DNA of 64,000 nt from Sulfuritalea sp. (lineage in GTDB: Bacteria > Pseudomonadota > Gammaproteobacteria > Burkholderiales > Rhodocyclaceae). Under the pieces are notes generated by a model. The model worked only from the letters and a program-made list of their open reading frames with translations. It searched no databases and was not told where the DNA came from. Every line of letters starts with the position of its first letter. Position 1 is the stretch's first letter. The stretch covers positions 37,273 to 101,272 of the forward strand of contig JAMPYF010000013.1 in NCBI GenBank assembly GCA_023700805.1. Reading direction: 5' to 3'. Positions 27,248 to 34,715 of this stretch are shown piece by piece. The translations under genes and the position numbers were made by a program.

Positions 27248-28497
27248 GCCTCGCGGGAATTTCCGGCATGGCTCGCGAGAACCGCCGCATGCACGTGCTG
27301 ATGATCAGCGACGTCTATTTTCCGCGCATCAACGGGGTCTCGACCTCGATCCAGACCTTCCGTACCACCCTGGCGCGCCTCGGCGTGCGGGTCACCGTCG
27401 TGGCGCCCGACTATCCGGGGACAAATAGCGAAGCCGACGCCGACGAGGACATCCTGCGCCTGCCGTCGCGCGCCGTGCCGCTGGACCCGGAAGACCGCCT
27501 GATGCGCTGGAGCCACCTCGCGCAACTCGATCGCCGTCTCGCCAACGCCAACTCTTGCGAGTTCGATCTGGTGCATGTGCAGACGCCCTTCGCCGCGCAC
27601 TACGCCGGACTGCGCCTGGCACGGGCGCGGGGCATTCCGTGCCTCGCGACCTACCACACGCACTTCGAGGAATACCTGTTCCATTACATCCGCTTCCTGC
27701 CGCGCAGCGCGCTGCGTTACGCGGCGCCCTGCCTGGCCCGCCATCAGTGCGCCGCGCTCGATGCCATCGTCGTGCCCTCGCAACCGATGGCCGCCACCCT
27801 GCGCGACTATGGCGTCGCCGCGCCGCTGCATGTGATTGCCACCGGCTTGCCGGAATCCCAGTTCCTGCGCGGCGACGGCAAGCGCTTTCGCCAGACCTGG
27901 GGCATAGGGCCGGAATGCGAGATTGCGCTCTTCGTCGGTCGCGCCGCGCACGAGAAGAACGTCGGCTTCCTGCTCGAAATGCTGGCCGTCGCACGCCGCC
28001 AGCGGCCCGCACTGATGCTGGTGATCGCCGGCGAAGGGCCGGCATTGCCGGCCTTGCGCCGCCAGGCGGCGGCGCTGGGCATCGCGGACCACGTGCGTTT
28101 CGTCGGCTACCTGCCGCGCGAGGGCGGCCTGCGCGACTGCTACGCCGCCGCCGACGTATTCACCTTCGCCTCGCTGACGGAAACCCAGGGCCTGGTGCTG
28201 CTCGAAGCCATGGCGGTCGGCCTGCCGGTGCTGGCCATCCCGGCCCTGGGCGCCGCCGAAATCATCCTGCCCCGGCGCGGCGCTGTCGCCGCCGCCGACA
28301 CGCCCGAGGCCTTTGCCGCGCAACTGGTCGATCTGCTCGGACAGCCGACCCAACTGGCGGCGATGAGTGAACAGGGCATCGCCTTCGCCCGCGAGTGGGA
28401 TGCCACGGCACAGGGCGCCCGGCTCGCCGCGCTGTATCGCCAATTGCTGCGCAGCGCGGCCGCCGTTGCCCCGCTGGCTCCGGCCCTGGTCCAATGA
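27244..28497 (+). CDS. GT4-family glycosyltransferase, candidate lipid glycosyltransferase 1
   Basis: GT-B fold retaining glycosyltransferase, up to 417 aa from a GTG overlapping the olsB stop. An ATG at 27289 (MHVLMISDVYFPRINGVSTS) matches the usual family start and would give 402 aa. It has the acceptor loop TYHTHFEEYLFHY, the nucleotide-sugar region VGRAAHEKNVGF and the EX7E motif ETQGLVLLEAMAVGLPV. A dispersed-repeat copy sits in frame at 27533. Gene order suggests diacylglycerol as acceptor; sugar donor unknown. Confidence 0.85.
   Translation: MSLAGISGMARENRRMHVLMISDVYFPRINGVSTSIQTFRTTLARLGVRVTVVAPDYPGTNSEADADEDILRLPSRAVPLDPEDRLMRWSHLAQLDRRLANANSCEFDLVHVQTPFAAHYAGLRLARARGIPCLATYHTHFEEYLFHYIRFLPRSALRYAAPCLARHQCAALDAIVVPSQPMAATLRDYGVAAPLHVIATGLPESQFLRGDGKRFRQTWGIGPECEIALFVGRAAHEKNVGFLLEMLAVARRQRPALMLVIAGEGPALPALRRQAAALGIADHVRFVGYLPREGGLRDCYAAADVFTFASLTETQGLVLLEAMAVGLPVLAIPALGAAEIILPRRGAVAAADTPEAFAAQLVDLLGQPTQLAAMSEQGIAFAREWDATAQGARLAALYRQLLRSAAAVAPLAPALVQ
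27533..27557 (+). repeat. Dispersed 25-bp repeat, copy 5 (inside glycosyltransferase)
   Basis: CT at the variable bases and A at the first R (CGCCAACGCC), ending ACTCTTG. In frame within the first GT4 gene, encoding RRLANANSC. Confidence 0.7.
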
Positions 28498-28880
28498 ACG
28501 GAGAACCGATCGTGGAAGAGAGCCCGTTCAAGGGCCAGTCCGGCTTGCGCCGCATCTGGAACGCCTTCAGCTACTCGCTGTCCGGCTTGCGCGCGGCTTA
28601 TCGCAACGAAGATGCCTTCCGCCAGGAAAGCCTGCTGGCGGCGCTGCTGATCCCGCTCGCGCTGTTCATGTCGGTGTCCGGCTTGGGCAAGGCGCTGATG
28701 ATAGGCAGCGTGCTTCTCGTGCTCATCGTCGAACTGCTGAATTCGGCGGTCGAAGCCGCCATCGACCGCATTTCGCTGGATCGGCACCGGCTCTCCAAGC
28801 GCGCCAAGGACATCGGCAGCGCGGCGGTGTTGGTCGCGCTGATCAACGTGGTGGCGACATGGTCGCTGGTGCTGATCTGA
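28494..28880 (+). CDS. dgkA: Diacylglycerol kinase
   Basis: Small trimeric membrane kinase, 128 aa, ATP-dependent phosphorylation of diacylglycerol to phosphatidic acid. Three transmembrane helices (about 46-61, 66-84, 108-127) and the active-site words AYRNEDAFRQE and VELLNSAVEAAIDR are present. The ATG overlaps the preceding stop (ATGA) and the next gene starts after one base. Placed between two glycosyltransferases and a phospholipase-like gene, it would recycle diacylglycerol. Confidence 0.93.
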   Translation: MNGEPIVEESPFKGQSGLRRIWNAFSYSLSGLRAAYRNEDAFRQESLLAALLIPLALFMSVSGLGKALMIGSVLLVLIVELLNSAVEAAIDRISLDRHRLSKRAKDIGSAAVLVALINVVATWSLVLI

Positions 28881-28881
28881 C

Positions 28882-30075
28882 ATGACGCCGCCGCTTCACA
28901 TCGCCGTCGTTACGGAAACCTTCCCGCCCGAGGTGAATGGCGTGGCCATGACGCTGGGCCGCATGGTGCAGGGCCTGCTGGCGCGCGGCCATCGCGTCAG
29001 CCTGACGCGGCCGCGCCAGCACGCCGGCGACGCGCCGCCGGTGGCACCGGGGCTGACCACGACGCTGGTGCGCGGCCTGCCGATTCCCGGTTACGCCGGC
29101 CTCAAATTCGGCCTGCGGGCACCGCGCCTGCTGCGCCGGCAGTGGCGCGCCGACCCGCCGGACGTGGTCCAGGTCGTCACCGAAGGCCCGCTGGGCAGCT
29201 CGGCGATCGCCGCGGCGCGCGAACTCGGCATCCCGGTGGTCTCGGAATTCCACACCAACTTCCACAGCTACAGCCGGCATTACGGTCTGGCCTGGCTCGA
29301 AGACCTGATCGCCGAACATCTGCAGCGCCTGCACAACCGCAGCCGCATGACCCTGGTGCCCTCGCGCCGGCTCGGCCTCGATCTGCAGCGGCGCGGCTAC
29401 CGCAACCTCCGCGTGGTCGCCCGCGGCGTCGATACCGCCCTGTTCAACCCGGCGCGCCGCAGCGCCGCCCTGCGCGCCGCCTGGCAGGTCGGCGACCAGG
29501 ACCTGGTGGTGGCCCATGTCGGCCGTCTGGCGCCGGAAAAGAACCTGCCGCTGGTGCTCGGCAGCTTCGCCGCAATCCGCCGCCATGCCCCAACGTCGCG
29601 CCTGCTGCTGGTCGGCGACGGCCCGGCGCGGGCGCGGCTGCTGCGCGACCATCCCGATTTCATCCATGCCGGCATGCGCCACGGCGAAGACCTCGCCGCG
29701 CACTATGCGTCGGCCGACCTGTTCCTGTTTCCGAGCATGACCGACACCTGGGGCAACGTCACCCTCGAAGCCTTGGCCAGCGGCCTGCCGGTGGTGGCCT
29801 ACCGCATGGCGGCCGCCGCCGAACTGATACGCCACGGCGACAACGGCATGCTGGCCGAACCCGGCGCCAGCGACCAGTTCGTGCGCGCCGCGCTCGACCT
29901 CGTGACGCGCCCCGGCGCCCGCCACCGTGCCGCCGCGGCGGCGCCCCGCAGCGTCGCCGCACTCGACTGGGAACGCATCCACGAACAACTGCTGGCCGCG
30001 CTGCGCGAAGCCATCGCGCGGCCGATGTCGCCGCCAGCCGGGGAAGCGGCCTACCGCTGCATCGCCGAACCGTGA
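28882..30075 (+). CDS. GT4-family glycosyltransferase, candidate lipid glycosyltransferase 2 (Agt/MgtA-like)
   Basis: Second GT-B retaining enzyme of the run, 397 aa. The start IAVVTETFPPEVNGVAMTL, the acceptor loop SEFHTNFHSYSRHYG, the region VGRLAPEKNLPLV and the DX7E motif DTWGNVTLEALASGLPV are those of the MgtA/Agt-type group acting on lipid acceptors; Asp replaces the first Glu, as is common there. Its stop overlaps the start of the phospholipase-like gene by 4 bp, the same pairing as agt and plcP in phosphate-starvation operons of other proteobacteria. Confidence 0.85.
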   Translation: MTPPLHIAVVTETFPPEVNGVAMTLGRMVQGLLARGHRVSLTRPRQHAGDAPPVAPGLTTTLVRGLPIPGYAGLKFGLRAPRLLRRQWRADPPDVVQVVTEGPLGSSAIAAARELGIPVVSEFHTNFHSYSRHYGLAWLEDLIAEHLQRLHNRSRMTLVPSRRLGLDLQRRGYRNLRVVARGVDTALFNPARRSAALRAAWQVGDQDLVVAHVGRLAPEKNLPLVLGSFAAIRRHAPTSRLLLVGDGPARARLLRDHPDFIHAGMRHGEDLAAHYASADLFLFPSMTDTWGNVTLEALASGLPVVAYRMAAAAELIRHGDNGMLAEPGASDQFVRAALDLVTRPGARHRAAAAAPRSVAALDWERIHEQLLAALREAIARPMSPPAGEAAYRCIAEP

Positions 30076-30911
30076 AGGTCCGCTCCATTTTCATCTCCGA
30101 CGTCCATCTCGGCACCCGCGGCTGCCAGGCCGAACGCCTGCTCGATTTCCTGCGCGACTACGAAAGCGAGAACCTGTTCCTGATCGGCGACATCATCGAC
30201 TTCTGGGCCATGAATCGCGGCATCCACTGGACCCCGGCGCAGAACACCGTGGTGCAGAAAATCCTGCGCCGCGCCCGCCATGGCGAGCAGGTGATGCTGA
30301 TTCCCGGCAACCACGACGAAGCCATGCGCGAGTACGACGGCGTGTCCTTCGGCGACATCCTGGTGCGCTGCGAACACATCCACCTTGCCGCCGACGGCCG
30401 CCGCTATCTGCTGCTGCACGGCGACGAGTTCGACCAGGTGACGCGCTACCACCGCTGGCTGGCGGTGCTCGGCGACGTCGGCTACAACCTGCTGGTGCGC
30501 GCAAACGCCTGGCTCTCGCGCCTGCGCCGCCTGCTGCGCCGCCCCGGCTACTGGTCGCTGGCCGGCTACGCCAAGGCCCGCGTCAAGCGCGCGGTTTCCT
30601 TCGTCTTCGATTTCGAGGATGCGCTGATCCGCGCCGTGCGCGAACGCGGCCTGGACGGCGTGATCTGCGGCCACATCCACAGCGCGGCGATCCGTCCGAT
30701 CGATGGCACGGTCTATGTCAATTGCGGCGACTGGGTCGATAGCTGCACCGCCATCGTCGAACACCACGACGGCCGCCTGGAACTGGTGCGCGCCTGGCAA
30801 CCCGTCGCCGCCGCCTCGACGGCCACGCCGCACGCCGTGTCGCCAGCGCCAACTCTCGACGAGCTGCCGCAGGCGGGCATTATCTGCGGCGCGGAGACCG
30901 TGCGGCTGTAA
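30072..30911 (+). CDS. plcP: PlcP-like metallophosphoesterase (phospholipase C of lipid remodelling)
   Basis: A 279-aa calcineurin-like phosphoesterase from a GTG overlapping the GT4 stop. Metal ligands are in SDVHLGTRGCQAE (Asp10, His12), GDIIDFW (Asp40), GNHDE (Asn80, His81), HGDEFD (His116) and CGHIHSA (His201, His203). The words GTRGCQAERLLDFL and NCGDWVDSCTAIVEHHDG are those of the PlcP group, which degrades phospholipids to diacylglycerol in phosphate starvation, rather than LpxH. The last 27 residues (from about 253) are encoded by an 84-bp segment that recurs at 33012 and contains the dispersed repeat. Confidence 0.8.
   Translation: MKVRSIFISDVHLGTRGCQAERLLDFLRDYESENLFLIGDIIDFWAMNRGIHWTPAQNTVVQKILRRARHGEQVMLIPGNHDEAMREYDGVSFGDILVRCEHIHLAADGRRYLLLHGDEFDQVTRYHRWLAVLGDVGYNLLVRANAWLSRLRRLLRRPGYWSLAGYAKARVKRAVSFVFDFEDALIRAVRERGLDGVICGHIHSAAIRPIDGTVYVNCGDWVDSCTAIVEHHDGRLELVRAWQPVAAASTATPHAVSPAPTLDELPQAGIICGAETVRL
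30828..30911 (+). repeat. 84-bp direct repeat, left copy (3' end of plcP)
   Basis: Aligns without gaps to 33012-33095 with 68 of 84 identical bases; the first 35 are identical. Both copies end in the same stop codon and frame. Confidence 0.85.
30834..30858 (+). repeat. Dispersed 25-bp repeat, copy 6 (3' end of plcP)
   Basis: GT at the variable bases, ends ACTCTCG. Part of the left 84-bp direct repeat. Confidence 0.75.
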
Positions 30912-30952
30912 TGGCCGACCCAAGCGACAGAGCTGCTCCCCCCAATGCGACG

Positions 30953-31981
30953 TCACTGCGCGTACAAGGGCGAAACCGACAGGATGCGCTCGATGGTCGC
31001 CATCTCTGCATGTGAAATCATATGAGTCGAATCAGCGTTGTAATTGATACGCGCAGCCCCAAGCTTGCAGCCGTCGAAAACAAGAATTCCGCTCACCGAA
31101 GCGAGCGCAGCCAACAATTCATCGAAGGATGATGAGATGGTTTGAGTCTGTTTGCGCTTGAGCAGCAACCAATTACACAAGGATGCCGGCGAACGATTTC
31201 CGTTCGGCTGGCTCGCGAACATCTCGTCGAGAGCCCAACCAACGACAGGGCTGGATGCGGTTAGGTCGGAACTCACTGCATTCAAGGTGATCAGCAGCAG
31301 ATTGGGCTCGCTGTCATTCAACTGGCTCTTGTGGACACTGAGCTTCGGTGCAATCTTGTCGAAGACCTTCTCGTACAAACGCCTGCTCTGAGTATATGCA
31401 TCCTGCGATTCGCAGAAAACCGCATCGCGGTCCGCCTGCAGCGACTCAAGATGTTCGCCCCAGCGTTCATCGCTGGCCCGGCTCTCGCCGAGACTTGTGC
31501 ATTCGATGCAGACGTTGCGAGTACCGATGTCGACTTTCAAGTCAGGACAACGGCCATTGGTCAGCGGCCGATCCAAACTGACGTTCGAAACCTCAGAGCT
31601 TCTCAATGCTGCTGCCTTGACGTAGACCTCGAACAGTCCCCCGGCCCAAGGCTGCGCTCCCTCTGACTCGGACCTGAGGAACTCGAAAGTCTTCCTCTCG
31701 TTGGTAATGCTGTGCGATTCAACTAGCCGAAGGTCATCGTCAAATGCGCGAATCGCCGCCTCGGAGCTATTTCTCACGAACAGAAACAAGGGTTGCCGGC
31801 AACCCCAGTCCAATTCTTCAATGGTGTTCGCCGGAATCTTGGCGGTGATCGCATCAAGACGCGACTGCGAAAAGCAGCGGCTGATCGGACTGTCGGCCGC
31901 GAGACGGGCAAGCTTGGAGCGAACCTCATCAATCATCCCGACAAAATACAGCTTGTCGCCAGTGACATCACCGGCCGTCAT
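30953..31981 (-). CDS. Unknown protein with PD-(D/E)XK nuclease-like motif
   Basis: About 342 aa from the ATG at 31981, which has GGGG-type sequence upstream and overlaps the dinD stop by 14 bp; an ATG at 31936 would give 327 aa. I do not recognise the family. The segment GLFEVYVKAAAL followed about 40 residues later by PDLKVDIGTRNVCIECTS has the spacing of a PD-(D/E)XK core, with Thr or Ser in place of the Lys. No signal peptide or transmembrane segment is visible. Base composition is clearly more A/T-rich than in the neighbours, which suggests transfer. A restriction-like or DNA-repair role is inference only. Confidence 0.65.
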   Translation of the reverse strand: MTAGDVTGDKLYFVGMIDEVRSKLARLAADSPISRCFSQSRLDAITAKIPANTIEELDWGCRQPLFLFVRNSSEAAIRAFDDDLRLVESHSITNERKTFEFLRSESEGAQPWAGGLFEVYVKAAALRSSEVSNVSLDRPLTNGRCPDLKVDIGTRNVCIECTSLGESRASDERWGEHLESLQADRDAVFCESQDAYTQSRRLYEKVFDKIAPKLSVHKSQLNDSEPNLLLITLNAVSSDLTASSPVVGWALDEMFASQPNGNRSPASLCNWLLLKRKQTQTISSSFDELLAALASVSGILVFDGCKLGAARINYNADSTHMISHAEMATIERILSVSPLYAQ

Positions 31982-32864
31982 CGGCATCCCCGTCGTGACC
32001 GTCTTGGCCCAGCAGACCACCAGCCTCCCGCTCATCCAACTCCAGTTTCGGCATCGCTCCCTTCAGCCGTTTTTCAACTTCCTTGATGTGCTCGTCGGGC
32101 GGAATATTTTCCGGCAGCGTGCCGCCGATGCGTTTGATGGCGTCGCGCACTTCCTTGCCGACTTGTTCATGGGTCTGAATGGCCTGCGACTGATTGCGGA
32201 CACCATCCCGCGCCAGCTTGTCGCGGGTTTGCGTCATGCGAAACTGGTTGGCTGCCAATTCCGTCGCGTTCATGCGATCAAGCAAGTTGTCTTTTTCGGG
32301 GATAGCCTTGCGCCGTTTGATGCCATCGCGGCCAAGACCACCATACAAGCCCTTGTAGCCCGCATCGTGAAACACGCCGAACATCTTGCTCTGCACGCCT
32401 GCATCCTGCGCAGCGCCCGATAGCGCCTTGAACTCTTCGGCGGTTTGCTTGCGCAGTTCCAACCGCTCCATGTCGGCGGTGACCTGGTCGTTCAGCTCCT
32501 GGCGCCGGGCTTGGACGGCGAAATATTTCTGGGCGTGGGCGATTTCTGGCTTGCGTGGATCACCGTTCTGGGCAATCAGGTAGCAGGCGAAGCGGGAGAG
32601 ATGGTAGTCGTCCACCTCCCGTTGGCCACCCTTGCCAAGTTCGATCATTTTGCCGGCGCCGGCAAAATGATAGGCGGGCTTATTTCCCGATTGCCGACAG
32701 GATGTCATGGCGCGCTCGATTGCCTGCTCGAAGCGCCGCCACTGGCTGTAGCCCAGCAGGAATTGCAGATCGCGGGCGCTCCAGTATTCGGCGCCATGCT
32801 CGTTCGTTTGCTTGATCGACTCAAACGAGTTGGCGCCGAGCGTAGGCAGTTGTTTGTTGTTCAT
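31968..32864 (-). CDS. dinD: DNA damage-inducible protein D
   Basis: A 298-aa homologue of DinD with the N-terminal BRO-like domain (AEYWSARDLQFLLGYSQWRRF) and the family core GQREVDDYHLSRFACYLIAQNGDP, followed by IAHAQKYFAVQARRQEL. DinD of E. coli is LexA-regulated and modulates RecA; a degenerate LexA-type site lies 32 bp upstream here. The C-terminal tail after residue 270 is acidic. It carries a 28-bp perfect DNA palindrome at 32644-32671. Probably co-transcribed with the nuclease-like gene. Confidence 0.85.
   Translation of the reverse strand: MNNKQLPTLGANSFESIKQTNEHGAEYWSARDLQFLLGYSQWRRFEQAIERAMTSCRQSGNKPAYHFAGAGKMIELGKGGQREVDDYHLSRFACYLIAQNGDPRKPEIAHAQKYFAVQARRQELNDQVTADMERLELRKQTAEEFKALSGAAQDAGVQSKMFGVFHDAGYKGLYGGLGRDGIKRRKAIPEKDNLLDRMNATELAANQFRMTQTRDKLARDGVRNQSQAIQTHEQVGKEVRDAIKRIGGTLPENIPPDEHIKEVEKRLKGAMPKLELDEREAGGLLGQDGHDGDADDGR
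32644..32671. repeat. 28-bp perfect palindrome inside dinD
   Basis: ATCATTTTGCCGGC followed directly by its exact reverse complement, no spacer. It codes for YHFAGAGKMI in dinD. Confidence 0.8.
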
Positions 32865-32895
32865 CGTTGCGACTCCATTCCGCTTCCGGCGGTGG

Positions 32896-32911
32896 CTGTT
32901 CCAATTGACAT
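32896..32911 (-). promoter_or_regulatory. Degenerate LexA-type box upstream of dinD
   Basis: CTGT-N8-ACAT as read on the plus strand matches the SOS consensus CTGT-N8-ACAG in 7 of 8 half-site bases, 32 bp before the dinD start. Regulation by LexA is plausible because dinD is a known SOS gene. Confidence 0.35.
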
Positions 32912-33011
32912 GGCAAGTCTACCCGGATCATGGCTCACCATGCGAGCCATGCCTCGCGCCAATTTCGGGTGGCAGACAAGAATTTTTATCATGAAGACCA
33001 ATTGCTGGCTG

Positions 33012-33095
33012 CCGCACGCCGTGTCGCCAGCGCCAACTCTCGACGAACTGCCGCAGGCGGCCATCGCCTGTAACGAAAACGCAATACGGCTGTAA
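33012..33095 (+). repeat. 84-bp direct repeat, right copy (orphan coding tail)
   Basis: Gap-free counterpart of 30828-30911. Read in the same frame it still encodes a plcP-like tail ending in the same residues and stop, but no gene body precedes it. Confidence 0.85.
33018..33042 (+). repeat. Dispersed 25-bp repeat, copy 7 (intergenic)
   Basis: Identical to copy 6 over all 25 bp; part of the right 84-bp repeat. Confidence 0.75.
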
Positions 33096-33154
33096 TAATC
33101 GTTCAACGCCGCGGCAGCTACACTCGGACGCAATTTCCCGCCGGCATAGCGTCC

Positions 33155-34672
33155 ATGGCTCAGCAAATCGCATTGAAGCTGGAAGTCGCCGCAGATCGCC
33201 ACGGCGTCCTGCAGCGGCATCCTGCCCTGTCCGGGGCGGGCAACCGCGAGCAGCACCACCTGGTCAGCATCTACTACGACACCGGGCGCCTGGCCCTGCG
33301 CCGCGCCGGCATCCTGCTGCGCCTGCGCCGGCACGGCGCAGCGTGGCAGCAGACGGTCAAGCGCCAGGACCAGTCCGACGCCGGCCTGACGCAGCGGCCG
33401 GAATGGCAGGCGCCCTACCGCAAGCACTTCGATTTCTCGCAGCTCGACGACGCCGAACTGCGCGACTGGCTGCAGCGCGACAAGATCGCCGGCCGCCTTG
33501 CCGCGGTGTTCGAAAGCGACCTGCGCCGCACCGTCTGGCAGCTCGACGCTGAGCCCGGCAGCCGCATCCTGGTCAAGCTCGACCGCGGCTGGATCGCCTC
33601 CAGCGGCCGCCGCGAAAACATTTCCGAACTCGAACTGCAACTGCTGTCGGGCAGCGTCGACAGCCTGTACGCCCTGGCCCTCGAACTGGCGCAACGCCTG
33701 GCACTGCCGCCGCTGCTCTTGTCCAAGGCCGAGCGCGGCTACCGGCTGTTCCTCGCTACGCCGCCGGCGCCGGTGAAGGCCGGCGCGGTGCCGCTCGATG
33801 CAAGGGACACGCCGCTCGCGGCCTTCCGCCTGATCGCGCTGGATTGCCTGTCGCACCTGCAGCTCAACCACGCCGGCGCCGTGCATGGCGACGATCCCGA
33901 GTATGTGCATCAGATGCGGGTCGCGATGCGCCGCCTGCGCGCCGCGCTGCGCATGTTCCGCCCGGTGCTGCCGGCCGGCTTCGCCGCGCAGTTGGCGCCG
34001 CCGATGCGCGAACTGATGCGCGCGCTGGGCCAGGCCCGCGACCTCGACGTGCTGATGGCCGAGATCGTCGCCCCGGTTGCCGCCGCCCTGCCGGACGAGC
34101 CGCGCCTGACCGACCTCGCCAGCGCCATCACCAACCGTCTTTATGCCGCCCGCACCGCGATCCGCCACAGCCTGCGGCAACCCGGCTACGGCCGGTTGCT
34201 GCTGACCGCCGCGAGCCTGCTGCAGCGCGCGCCCTTCGTCGAAACAGCCGGGAACGAAGCCGCGCTGCCGACCCTGCTGCAGTTCGCCGACCGCCGCCTG
34301 CGCCGCCTGCACAAGCATATCCTCGACCTGGCCGCGGCCGCGCGCGTCGATTACCCGCCCTCGCTGCACGAGCTGCGCATCGGCATCAAGCGCCTGCGCT
34401 ATGCCATCGAGTTTTTCGGCGTCATGCTGCCGGGAAAAACCGGCGCCGCCGCCGTCAAGCGCCTGACCGGCCTCCAGGACGAACTGGGGCAGCTCAACGA
34501 TCTGGCCAGCGCCGGCACCCTGCTGATGGTCTGCGCCGGCCGCAACGCGCATCTGCGCGAAGCCGTGACCCTGATCGGCGGCTGGCACGGGCCGCGCCAC
34601 GCCGCCCTGCTCGACGACATTCCGAACAAGCTGGAGCGCATCCGCGGCCTCGACCTGCCGCGGCTGGGCTGA
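33155..34672 (+). CDS. CYTH-CHAD domain protein
   Basis: A 505-aa protein with an N-terminal CYTH (triphosphate tunnel) domain (about 1-205) and a C-terminal CHAD helical domain (about 220-500) marked by [29 protein letters not shown] and [19 protein letters not shown] domains bind polyphosphate. The CYTH signature ExExK reads Q-I-A-L-K here (residues 4-8), so both signature glutamates are missing and triphosphatase activity is doubtful. Arg-rich strands such as ILLRLRRHG and LVKLDRGWI are retained. Confidence 0.85.
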   Translation: MAQQIALKLEVAADRHGVLQRHPALSGAGNREQHHLVSIYYDTGRLALRRAGILLRLRRHGAAWQQTVKRQDQSDAGLTQRPEWQAPYRKHFDFSQLDDAELRDWLQRDKIAGRLAAVFESDLRRTVWQLDAEPGSRILVKLDRGWIASSGRRENISELELQLLSGSVDSLYALALELAQRLALPPLLLSKAERGYRLFLATPPAPVKAGAVPLDARDTPLAAFRLIALDCLSHLQLNHAGAVHGDDPEYVHQMRVAMRRLRAALRMFRPVLPAGFAAQLAPPMRELMRALGQARDLDVLMAEIVAPVAAALPDEPRLTDLASAITNRLYAARTAIRHSLRQPGYGRLLLTAASLLQRAPFVETAGNEAALPTLLQFADRRLRRLHKHILDLAAAARVDYPPSLHELRIGIKRLRYAIEFFGVMLPGKTGAAAVKRLTGLQDELGQLNDLASAGTLLMVCAGRNAHLREAVTLIGGWHGPRHAALLDDIPNKLERIRGLDLPRLG

Positions 34673-34715
34673 GCCGCGGCCTGGCATCATCAATCTGCAA
34701 CAGTCGAATGGTGGA

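Noticed and set aside
30072..30911. LpxH (UDP-diacylglucosamine pyrophosphatase)
   Set aside because: Same superfamily, but GTRGCQAE and NCGDWVDSC and the partner glycosyltransferase are PlcP features.
31152..31391. Plus-strand ORFs across the DinD islet
   Set aside because: Short, overlapping the longer minus-strand genes, no ribosome sites or family features.
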